Shown here piece by piece: positions 1-7,677 of a stretch of 33,712 bases of DNA. Both the position numbers and the translations under genes were made by a program. The notes under the pieces are model-generated. The model was given only the letters and a program-made list of their open reading frames with translations, searched no databases and was not told the origin of the DNA. Each line of letters opens with the position of its first letter. Position 1 is the stretch's first letter. Source of the DNA: Myxococcales bacterium (GTDB lineage Bacteria > Myxococcota_A > UBA9042 > JABWCM01); contig JABWCM010000122.1 of NCBI GenBank assembly GCA_013360285.1, positions 1 to 33,712 of the forward strand, given 5' to 3'.

Positions 1-515
1 GACAGAAAGTGCCCAAAGACCATCTCCGCATTGAAGCCTACGGAACTATTGACGAATTGAACGCCATTCTCGGAATTGCACGAGTATTTAACTTAAGAGA
101 GACTACAGACGTTGCCGTCAGCGGTGAGATCGACGTTTTTTTACGGACATCTCAAAACAACTTGTTTAACTTAGGAAGTGATCTGGCAACGCGTGTTGAA
201 GATCGATGGCCTAACATGCCGCTGATTGGTGCCGCTGATGTCACAGCACTGGAAACGTTGATTGATCGCTGGAACAACGACTTGTTTCCATTGAATAGCT
301 TTGTACTGCCCGGTGGAAACCCGGTAAGCGCATTTTTGCACCAAGCTCGAACGGTGTGTCGCCGAGCGGAGCGGTGTATTCTGCGATTGTCAAGAGAAGA
401 ACAAATCGGCGAATACGTGCTTTCTTACGTAAACCGATTCAGTGATGCCTTGTTCGTGGCGAGCCGATGGGCCACGATCAAAACCGGAGCATCGGAGTTT
501 CTGTGGGAACGATAA
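1..515 (+). CDS. pduO: PduO-type ATP:cob(I)alamin adenosyltransferase, 5' end cut off by window
   Basis: This enzyme transfers the adenosyl group of ATP to cob(I)alamin to make coenzyme B12 in the cytoplasm. The frame is already open at the window edge and reads QKV-PKDHLRIEAYGTIDELNA, the family's second conserved block, so the first roughly 20 residues (TRTGDDGTTGL-type motif) lie outside the window. The GTG at position 9 is therefore an internal codon and not the start. The C-terminal signature ARTVCRRAER followed by SYVNRFSDALFVASRW is also intact; it carries the Arg residues of the PduO ATP/cobalamin site. The gene ends 6 bp before the stop of the convergent lipoprotein gene. Family assignment is firm; whether it serves B12 salvage or a specific B12-dependent pathway cannot be seen here. 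Confidence 0.93.
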   Translation, partial: QKVPKDHLRIEAYGTIDELNAILGIARVFNLRETTDVAVSGEIDVFLRTSQNNLFNLGSDLATRVEDRWPNMPLIGAADVTALETLIDRWNNDLFPLNSFVLPGGNPVSAFLHQARTVCRRAERCILRLSREEQIGEYVLSYVNRFSDALFVASRWATIKTGASEFLWER

Positions 516-521
516 CGTCCG

Positions 522-1205
522 CTATCGCTGTAACTTAATACGCTTGTATCGCCAGCCTTCGGGAGTTTGTACCAACTCAATTTCCCTACGTTCCTCCGTG
601 CCGTCTCTACGCTTACTTAACACCAGCCCAAGAGCGCGCCCATCGGCTTCGACAGTCAACGGCTCAACCGAGATCTCTGTTATTGGGTTCTTTTCAAGGC
701 GCATATTGATGCCATCGAAATACTGCTTATGTCCGGGTTCGTTATCCGATGCTTGTAGCCTCTCCTTCATGTCGCCAACAGCGTACGGATAAACCGCACG
801 AAAATCTCCGGTTATGAACGCAGTCCAATAACGGGTGGCAACCCCGTTTGCACCGGTTAGACTACCTTTTATTGTCACCGAGCCCCAAGGCGAGTCCACT
901 TTCGCCTCATACCTGTCCCCGGAAACGGTTTCCTGGATTCTTGCTTTCCAGTCTGAGGGCAAATCGGGACACCCTGGAATATGAATATTCCCGGCTTGTA
1001 CTTCCACGGAAGGTTGGTCGCTATTCGGCTCCGTCTTGGTCCCGGCCGCAACCGGGTTTTCATGCACCGACTTTGGCGATTCAGGCGCCTGTTTTGTACA
1101 CCCGATTCCCAAAGAAACAGCCGCGCCCAGCGCAAAAAAAACAAGAACAACTCCAAGAGATTTATTCACATAACTGTAACTTAAGACATGAATGAGCGAT
1201 ACCAC
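522..1205 (-). CDS. putative lipoprotein, unknown function (227 aa)
   Basis: I do not recognise a named family. The N-terminus has a hydrophobic stretch ending in the lipobox LGIGC (Cys36 if the start is at 1205), followed by a Pro/Ser/Glu-rich linker, so an outer- or inner-membrane lipoprotein is likely. The mature part is a compact domain with a second Cys (HIPGCPDLPSDW) and a segment on filling or supplying a position (TAFITGDFRAVYPYAVGDMKE) that recalls small NTF2-like folds, but this is only an impression. Start choice is uncertain: GTG at 1205 has a GGAGG six bases upstream, while GTG at 1169 would give a more typical short signal peptide (MNKSLGVVLVFFALG) but has no visible ribosome binding site. 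The gene is convergent with the adenosyltransferase. Confidence 0.75.
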   Translation of the reverse strand: MVSLIHVLSYSYVNKSLGVVLVFFALGAAVSLGIGCTKQAPESPKSVHENPVAAGTKTEPNSDQPSVEVQAGNIHIPGCPDLPSDWKARIQETVSGDRYEAKVDSPWGSVTIKGSLTGANGVATRYWTAFITGDFRAVYPYAVGDMKERLQASDNEPGHKQYFDGINMRLEKNPITEISVEPLTVEADGRALGLVLSKRRDGTEERREIELVQTPEGWRYKRIKLQR

Positions 1206-1211
1206 AAACAA

Positions 1212-1216
1212 CCTCC
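1212..1216 (-). promoter_or_regulatory. Shine-Dalgarno site favouring the GTG start at 1205
   Basis: On the minus strand the sequence reads GGAGG, then six bases, then GTG in frame with the lipoprotein. It is the only good ribosome binding site for this gene, but it also falls within sequence that could encode Arg-Arg, so chance is possible. Confidence 0.45.
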
Positions 1217-1530
1217 GTCCAAAACGCGCACGATGTGGCCACAATTTTCCGATATTGTCCAGAATCCGGATACCCTCAAAAGAGCGAATCCGTACTGTTC
1301 TTGGCGCCAGCAACACAAATTTATCTGGGATTTTTTTGCGGACCGTAGATTCACGATACGCGGTTTGGTTAGACTACAGGGGCCGTCGAACTGGGGGTTC
1401 GTAAGGCACAAAAATCGCCGGAGTGCGGCCGTTATCCCAATCGGTTTTGCATACGTAGAATCGGGATCCCAATCCCCGTCCGGTTGGGGCACAAAACGAA
1501 TCGTTCGGCATGTAACGAAGGAGCCAGTCG
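1217..1530. other. intergenic region between divergent genes, no gene seen
   Basis: This stretch separates the minus-strand lipoprotein from the plus-strand CARDB protein and must hold both promoters. Open frames crossing it are extensions or shadows without a ribosome binding site. I could not find a convincing -35/-10 pair, hairpin terminator or repeat. A clear AAGGAG lies 9 bases before the ATG at 1531. Confidence 0.5.
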
Positions 1531-3471
1531 ATGAGACGTCTGTACGATATTGTTCGAGAGAATTTCGCAGTTTGCGCGGCATTGGGTGTCGCGGTTTTTG
1601 TGGCGAGTCCCAACAACGCGTCTGCCGCACCCGATCTTGTCGTCACATCGTTGTCCGCCAACGTTTCCGGATACGCAGTCACCTATACGGCGCAAGTCAA
1701 AAACACCGGCGCGGATGCATCCGGTCCGGTTTCCATCGACATCTTTCGTAATACAGACCCCGGCGCCACGGCACCCGCCAGTGGTTACCCGACGAGCGAC
1801 GTTGCCGGCCTTGCGCCAGGTGCAGTGGCAAACGTCCAGTTCCCACCGGTATATTACCAGAACGGAACCTATAGTGCCTACGCGTGGATCGATTCAACGT
1901 CAGCCGTATCCGAGACTGTAGAAACCAATAACACCTTTGGACCTATATCCGTGAAGGTCGCGGCCACACCTGCGACTGGGGCCGATCTGATGATTGTCGG
2001 CGTTGTGGCTGCCCCCCAGCAAGATGGTTCACTTAAATACGACGTGACCGTATTTAACGGAGGTACGGAAGCCGTCGCCGGTGCCCCCATTGGCAGTGGA
2101 GGCAAAGTTGCTCGTTTACAGATCTTTTTTGATTCCAATACCGCCCCGCCGTTTCTGTTGCCCAAGGGAGACAGCAATTTTGATTTTTTTGATGGCCTTG
2201 CTCCAGGTTCATTCAAAACCATTAAATTTTATTGGAAAACTCCGGCGGCAAAATTGACCACCGCGTGGTGCATCATCGATTCCGGGCAAGCAATCCAGGA
2301 AACGAACGAAAACAACAACATGTACGGTCCTCTCTACGTAGATCTCGGTGTCGACACTCCGCTGAATGACCCCGATTTAGTCATTGAAAATTTCGAAGCG
2401 ACTGTTCAGGGGATGTCCATAAGTTACCAGGTAGATATTCGTAATTCCGGCGAAAAGTCTGCAACAGCGTTTACTGTTGCGGTTGTTCATTCGTCCGAAG
2501 GGACACCAAACTTTGGAACCGTGGCATCAGACAACAAAACCACCGTGTTCGTTGGCAATGGGCTTGCACCGGGAGAAACCCAATCCTTAAAGTTGTTTTG
2601 GCCACAAGCAACGGTCGGTAGCCACAAGGCCTGGGCTATGGTCGATAGCACCAACGCAGTTGTCGAAAGTGACGAAAACAACAATGCAGCGGGCCCAGAG
2701 GCGTCCACTGTAGTAACTATCGCCGGGCCGGATTTATTGGTTACCGACTTCAACGTCGATGTTGCAGACAACACGGTCATTTATACCGGATTTGTAAAAA
2801 ATGTCGGCGACCAAGCGACCGGCTCATTTGATGTCGATGTGATTCGAGACAGCGGGGTGACACCAACTTGGACAGGCCACGGTGACCAGTTCAAAACGCT
2901 GCCCGGACTCAATCCGGGCGCATCGGTGTCCGTTTCGTTTACCTGGAATGATGTGCCGGACGGAACGTACTCGAGCTGGATAAAGGCGGACACCATGAAT
3001 ACGGTTGCTGAATCCAGCGAATCCAACAACACCGCTGGTCCCAAGACGTTTTCGGTTGGTGAATCAGGCCCGATTGATGATCCGGTCGGACCCGATAACG
3101 AATGTAAGAACACGGCGTTTATTCAAGCACCATGCAAATGCGGCACCCTAACCGTTCAGAGTGGATATTGCTGCGACACGGTTTGGCGGGTTCTACCCTG
3201 CGACATTGTCATTGATGAGCCGGATATTGACCAAGAGCCATTGGAAACCGATGTTGAAGGCTTTTCGTCCGACGATTCTTCTGGATCTGACGGCATTGGA
3301 TCGGTGGATCCGTCCAGCCAGCCCAGCTCCACGGACGATGACGAAGATGATTCCGGTTGCCGTGCTGGGAATGACTTCAGCACACCCCACCGAGGCATTC
3401 TCCTGTTTTTGATCATTGCCTTTGCTATCTCGATTCGCAATCCCACACGCCGCTTTACCGCAGTTAAGTGA
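1531..3471 (+). CDS. exported protein with four CARDB repeats and a MYXO-CTERM-like C-terminal anchor (646 aa)
   Basis: A signal peptide (about residues 1-33, ending ASAA) is followed by four Ig-like CARDB repeats. These begin near residues 34, 151, 281 and 400, each opening with a PDL(V/L)-type strand and closing with a motif like VVESDENNNAAGP. CARDB domains are adhesion-like beta-sandwiches of surface and secreted proteins. Residues about 539-565 form a small Cys-rich knot (CKCGTLTVQSGYCCD). A long Asp/Ser-rich linker then leads to Cys610 in the motif SGCRAG, a hydrophobic segment (GILLFLIIAFAISI) and a basic end (RNPTRR). This Cys, helix and Arg order matches the layout of MYXO-CTERM sorting tails. 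The start has a good AAGGAG. The likely role is a cell-surface structural or adhesive protein; ligand unknown. Confidence 0.85.
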   Translation: MRRLYDIVRENFAVCAALGVAVFVASPNNASAAPDLVVTSLSANVSGYAVTYTAQVKNTGADASGPVSIDIFRNTDPGATAPASGYPTSDVAGLAPGAVANVQFPPVYYQNGTYSAYAWIDSTSAVSETVETNNTFGPISVKVAATPATGADLMIVGVVAAPQQDGSLKYDVTVFNGGTEAVAGAPIGSGGKVARLQIFFDSNTAPPFLLPKGDSNFDFFDGLAPGSFKTIKFYWKTPAAKLTTAWCIIDSGQAIQETNENNNMYGPLYVDLGVDTPLNDPDLVIENFEATVQGMSISYQVDIRNSGEKSATAFTVAVVHSSEGTPNFGTVASDNKTTVFVGNGLAPGETQSLKLFWPQATVGSHKAWAMVDSTNAVVESDENNNAAGPEASTVVTIAGPDLLVTDFNVDVADNTVIYTGFVKNVGDQATGSFDVDVIRDSGVTPTWTGHGDQFKTLPGLNPGASVSVSFTWNDVPDGTYSSWIKADTMNTVAESSESNNTAGPKTFSVGESGPIDDPVGPDNECKNTAFIQAPCKCGTLTVQSGYCCDTVWRVLPCDIVIDEPDIDQEPLETDVEGFSSDDSSGSDGIGSVDPSSQPSSTDDDEDDSGCRAGNDFSTPHRGILLFLIIAFAISIRNPTRRFTAVK

Positions 3472-3626
3472 GTTAAATGCGGCATTATATTGCGCGTTGC
3501 AGCCGATTCAGTAAACTTGCGGCGTTTATCTGATATCAACACATGCCGAAAACTGGCGTCATCGATTAAGCACGACTACACTCGCACCCTGTACGTGTTC
3601 ACCTGACCCCGGTTGTCGACGTATTC

Positions 3627-6566
3627 ATGAAAAATACTCCTGTTATTACAACACATTATCCAAAATGGCTGATCTTGATTGTCGCCATATCTGGAATGGC
3701 CGCCTTTGGCATTACCATCGTAGTCCAGTGGGCGCGGCTGACAGCGTTGGACATGGTCCAAACGATCGCCCAAGAAACGAATCGAACCATCACTGTTGGC
3801 CGAATTGTGTTGGACCCTCGGGGTCGTGTCGACATTGCCAATTTGCGCGTCTCCGCACCGGGTGATCCAACTCAAGAAATGCTTGCCTTTGAGTCACTTC
3901 AGGCCGAAATCGATCTTCAGAAAGTGTTGAACGGTGAACGAATGCCGCGAAAAATAGTAGTGTCGGGATTGCGAATGGAAACCTACCTCGACAGCGGCTC
4001 ATATGGCGGGTTTGACGACGTTGTGGATGCGGTTCGTTCCTTGAGAACAAAACGAACAAATGACGTCCGCCCTACAACCGACGTGGTCCGAAATCTCCCT
4101 TCCCTCGTGCTTACAGACACATTTGTACGCGTTCACGTGGGAGAGTGGACGGCGGTTGGACAAGGCGAACTGCAATTGACCACGGATGCAGCGCAAACTA
4201 CGGTTGCCGCAACCGGCGTCCTTGATACCGGATCTCAGAGTTCTTATATAAGTCTACAAGGGTCCAAAAATACCAGCTCCGACCAATTCGGTGACTTACG
4301 ACTAAATATCGACCCACCGATCACATTGCCTCCACATCCACTCCTGTCAGGTCGATCCGTCACCCTAGGTAATCTTCGGTTGGTCGACAACGGCACATTC
4401 GAGTTGTCTTCTGTTCATATCGCGCAACGCGATGACCAAGACACTCAGGTTCAACTTGCGTCGCTTGAAGTACGCCCCCGTAGAACGGGAATTTCTCTGG
4501 ATTTGGACAGCATTGGCTCTATCTCTGCAAAGGGGGTTGTGGTCAAACGAAAAACGCAATCACTACAGGCGGGAAAGCTGACTGCATATTTTGCCCAAGC
4601 GAGTGAGGAAAGCCCACAAGACACGCTGGAACGACTTCTGTACCGGCTGACTCAGCTTGAATGCGACCATTGCGAAGCCACGGGCTTGCCAAATATCGGT
4701 ACAGTGGCAGCAAAACGCACTGAAATTATTGGAGAAAAATGGCGAAAGTCGGACCCACTACGCGGAATAGCGAAATTACATGTCGAACACCCCCAGGTGG
4801 TCATGATCGCTGACATTGCGGCGGGCAACGACGACACGATTGGCCAATTATTGCGTCCCGACAACGAGGAATCCGATCCGGACATCCAACCCCCCCCTCT
4901 GGAGGAACCTCCCCAGTCGCCAAAATCATCGCAAAAGGCCCAAAAACGCGACCAAATTAAACCCGCGGAAATTCGCCGAACGACAATTCCCACGATACCA
5001 CCTTCGTGGGTGCACGGATTACGGGACATCGACCTTAAGTTAACAAACGGCGACATTTCTGTAAGGGGAATCAGAGATCAGGACAACCTATTGAGATTGT
5101 CGGGAATCGACTTTCACGTCGATCGCGATGATGCGTCGACCGGATTGAAATTTACCGTGAGCGCAAGCCTCGAAGAGGACAAAGAACAAACCGCAGCACT
5201 TCATTTTTCTGGCGTTGTGGACGGCACCGGACGAATGTTGGCGCTTGACATTCGGTCGGCTGGATCCCGTCTGGCGCAGATGCTTGCCGGATCGTCGTCC
5301 AAAATCCGCGCCACAAAAGAGGCAGAACTAGGACTCGACGTAAGTGTTCGTCCCACGTCGGACACGGCGTATCGGATCGAGGGTGCGTTTTCCAGCAAAA
5401 ACATTGGTTTTGAATGGTGGCGAATCGCAAGTGAACCGATTTCCGGGTTTGAAATGTCTGCCGCATTCACCGCCGATTTTGACCCGAGCCTCGACAAGTT
5501 GGCGCTGAAAGTCCCAAAGCTGACGATTGGTAAACTCAATTTTGATGTATCGTTTGCTGCAGTTAACTTAAGGAGTACACCGGAAGTCGACCTGAAAGTT
5601 CAAATGCCGGTACAGCCCTGCCAACATGTGTTTGATTCTATTCCTAAAGCTCTGATGCCACGATTACAAGACATTCGGGCGTCCGGAACGACGTGGTTTG
5701 AGCTTTCGGTGAACGTGGACCTCAACGACCCATACGGCATGAAGCTTGAGTTAGACGGGGATCTGGAAAGCTGCGTCGTTACCGACATGGGTAAAGACAT
5801 CGACATCGACAAAATAAATCGCCGTACATTTGTTCACACCCCTGTGGTCAACGGAGAGGAACTCAACGTTAAAGTTGGACCCGGCACACGTTCCTATGTA
5901 CCTCTTAGTGCCCTTCCGACATATGTTCCGTGGGCAGCCATCGCAACGGAAGATCTCGATTTTTATAACCACAGAGGCTTCAAACTGTCGTTGATAAAAA
6001 GAGCCATCAAGATGGATCTGGAACACCAGCGGTATGTATACGGGGGCAGTACCATCAGCCAACAATTGGTTAAGAACTTGTTTCTGAGCAGGGAAAAGAC
6101 GTTGGCGCGTAAGTGGGAAGAGGCCATTATCACCTGGCGAATGGAACAAATAACTACCAAGGAGCGGATTTTAGAGCTTTACCTAAACTGTATCGAATAT
6201 GGTCCGGAAATTTATGGCATTCGTGCCGCATCAACCCATTATTTCGGAAAAAAGCCCCAAGATCTGACCCCTCTTGAAACCTCATTTCTCATGGGTCTTA
6301 AACCATGTCCTTCATGTGGATATCGACAATGGAAAAAACGAACAACCGAGAAATACTGGGAGGATCGACTCGCCTTTATCATGAAGCGGCTTCGTGATCG
6401 CGGCTGGATAACGCAAGAACAATTTGAAGCGGAGCAGGATTACCGCATGAACTTCTACTATCCAGGTGAAGGGTATCTTTGGAACCCGCAGCCGGTCCTA
6501 AATACTCCGGGCGAGACGCCAATAAATGAAGCGCCGGTCGAACCGACACCTGAATCACCGCAATAA
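3627..6566 (+). CDS. membrane-anchored AsmA-like protein with C-terminal GT51 peptidoglycan transglycosylase domain (979 aa)
   Basis: One N-terminal transmembrane helix (residues about 13-35) anchors a long periplasmic part. Residues about 40-700 resemble AsmA/DUF748-type beta-rich proteins (for example ITVGRIVLDPRGRVDIANLRVSAPG), with a Pro-rich linker in the middle (residues about 415-440). The C-terminal ~200 residues are a glycosyltransferase family 51 domain, which polymerises lipid II into glycan strands. Motifs present are ATEDLDFYNHRGF with catalytic Glu775, GGSTISQQLVKNLFLS, RKWEEAIITWRMEQ with Glu832, and KERILELYLNCIEYG. No transpeptidase domain follows; the protein ends in a short Pro-rich tail. 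Two CxxC pairs (Cys346/349 and Cys894/897) could form periplasmic disulfides. No clear ribosome binding site precedes the ATG at 3627. The domain call is firm; the biological role of joining the two parts is inferred. Confidence 0.88.
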   Translation: MKNTPVITTHYPKWLILIVAISGMAAFGITIVVQWARLTALDMVQTIAQETNRTITVGRIVLDPRGRVDIANLRVSAPGDPTQEMLAFESLQAEIDLQKVLNGERMPRKIVVSGLRMETYLDSGSYGGFDDVVDAVRSLRTKRTNDVRPTTDVVRNLPSLVLTDTFVRVHVGEWTAVGQGELQLTTDAAQTTVAATGVLDTGSQSSYISLQGSKNTSSDQFGDLRLNIDPPITLPPHPLLSGRSVTLGNLRLVDNGTFELSSVHIAQRDDQDTQVQLASLEVRPRRTGISLDLDSIGSISAKGVVVKRKTQSLQAGKLTAYFAQASEESPQDTLERLLYRLTQLECDHCEATGLPNIGTVAAKRTEIIGEKWRKSDPLRGIAKLHVEHPQVVMIADIAAGNDDTIGQLLRPDNEESDPDIQPPPLEEPPQSPKSSQKAQKRDQIKPAEIRRTTIPTIPPSWVHGLRDIDLKLTNGDISVRGIRDQDNLLRLSGIDFHVDRDDASTGLKFTVSASLEEDKEQTAALHFSGVVDGTGRMLALDIRSAGSRLAQMLAGSSSKIRATKEAELGLDVSVRPTSDTAYRIEGAFSSKNIGFEWWRIASEPISGFEMSAAFTADFDPSLDKLALKVPKLTIGKLNFDVSFAAVNLRSTPEVDLKVQMPVQPCQHVFDSIPKALMPRLQDIRASGTTWFELSVNVDLNDPYGMKLELDGDLESCVVTDMGKDIDIDKINRRTFVHTPVVNGEELNVKVGPGTRSYVPLSALPTYVPWAAIATEDLDFYNHRGFKLSLIKRAIKMDLEHQRYVYGGSTISQQLVKNLFLSREKTLARKWEEAIITWRMEQITTKERILELYLNCIEYGPEIYGIRAASTHYFGKKPQDLTPLETSFLMGLKPCPSCGYRQWKKRTTEKYWEDRLAFIMKRLRDRGWITQEQFEAEQDYRMNFYYPGEGYLWNPQPVLNTPGETPINEAPVEPTPESPQ

Positions 6567-6701
6567 CACTGGCCAAATTTTCCACAATGCGTTAAGACAC
6601 ATCCTTCGTTACCGTGGGATTACGCTCTCATGGATTACCAAATACGTATCTACACTTCGGATTGTTGGCCTGTGCCCAACAATTTTCCGGGAGGTCGTCG
6701 A

Positions 6702-7598
6702 ATGAATCGCAACTTACCGCTGCTCTGTATTGTCTTGCTAACTCTCTGGACCGCAGCTTGCGCCGGTTCCCGTCAGTCAGACATTTGCAAAGACGATTTT
6801 TACTCCAAAGCAACTCTGCAAGGCGATGCCGCGGCAAGTTATGCCGAAGCCAAGCAGAGTTGGGAAGAGAGGGCAGATGAGGCCAAACTTCGTGCGGCCA
6901 TTGGGTCCTGGGAAACAGCCGCAAAAATAGAACCGTGGAATACGGACACTTATGTTAGTCTGTCCCGTGCTTATTATCTTCTTGGCGACGGTCACTTAAG
7001 ATTCGATTCATCCAAAGAAGATGAAATGCTGGCGATGTTTGACAAGGGGGCATACAACGGTGAGTTGGCGCTGGGCGCTCTTGATCCCAAATATCGCCAG
7101 CGAGTTTGCGGCGGTGATGCGGTCGAAGATGCAGTCAAAACCGTCGACAAAAACGCTGTACCGGCTATGTACTGGTATGCGACCAATTTGGGTAAATGGG
7201 CACTCGCAAAGGGTATCTTGGTGGTACTAGGCCGCAAAGACGAGATTTTTTCGGTAATGACCCGCGTTTTGGAACTGGATGAAAAGTTTTTTTACGGCGC
7301 ACCGCATCGATATTTTGGCGCATACTACACAAAAGTGCCGTTTCCCGATGGAGATCCGGCGTTGTCGAGGAAACACTTTGACAAGTCCCTGGAGATCGAA
7401 CCCAATTACCTTGCTACTCGTGTGTTGATGGCCGATTTACTTGCAACCAAAACCAATGACCGTGAGTTGTTTGCAACACAACTTCAAATGGTATTGGATG
7501 CACCGGACGATGTGATTTTAGAACTCAAACCGGAGCAAATGATCGAGAAGAGAAAAGCGAAAGACCTCATGGCGGATATAGACGTGTACTTCGAATAG
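6702..7598 (+). CDS. TatT-family lipoprotein (TRAP-transporter-associated T component-like), 298 aa
   Basis: The start at 6702 is preceded by GGGAGG at a good distance and gives a lipoprotein signal with Cys20 (LTLWTAAC); an upstream ATG at 6630 would bury this signal. The mature protein is helical and TPR-like, and matches the TatT family (the T component described in Treponema, TP0956). Key stretches are PAMYWYATNLGKWALAKGI, the segment MTRVLELDEKFFYGAPHR, and the DPALSRKHFDKSLEIEPNY block. TatT proteins form trimers that work with periplasmic TRAP solute-binding proteins at the outer membrane. No TRAP transporter subunits are seen in this window, so its partner is elsewhere or it works alone. 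It lies 135 bp after the transglycosylase, possibly in the same transcription unit. Confidence 0.82.
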   Translation: MNRNLPLLCIVLLTLWTAACAGSRQSDICKDDFYSKATLQGDAAASYAEAKQSWEERADEAKLRAAIGSWETAAKIEPWNTDTYVSLSRAYYLLGDGHLRFDSSKEDEMLAMFDKGAYNGELALGALDPKYRQRVCGGDAVEDAVKTVDKNAVPAMYWYATNLGKWALAKGILVVLGRKDEIFSVMTRVLELDEKFFYGAPHRYFGAYYTKVPFPDGDPALSRKHFDKSLEIEPNYLATRVLMADLLATKTNDRELFATQLQMVLDAPDDVILELKPEQMIEKRKAKDLMADIDVYFE

Positions 7599-7677
7599 GA
7601 TCGATACAAGCCCACGTCTTCAAATACTAACTACTTGTCGGCTTGCGACCCATCCAAACGTCCTCCATACTCGGGGA

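Noticed and set aside
860..1375. Repeated word GGTTAGACTAC at about 855 and 1365
   Set aside because: It is only 11 bp, one copy lies inside a coding region, and no further copies were noticed.
1181..1751. Open frames of 100-190 codons on both strands across the 1.2-1.7 kb region
   Set aside because: They are Arg-rich shadows overlapping the well-supported genes, with no ribosome binding sites or recognisable domains.
3453..3483. Terminator after the CARDB gene (CCGCA...TGCGG)
   Set aside because: The stem has only 5 bp with a 15-base loop and no following T run.
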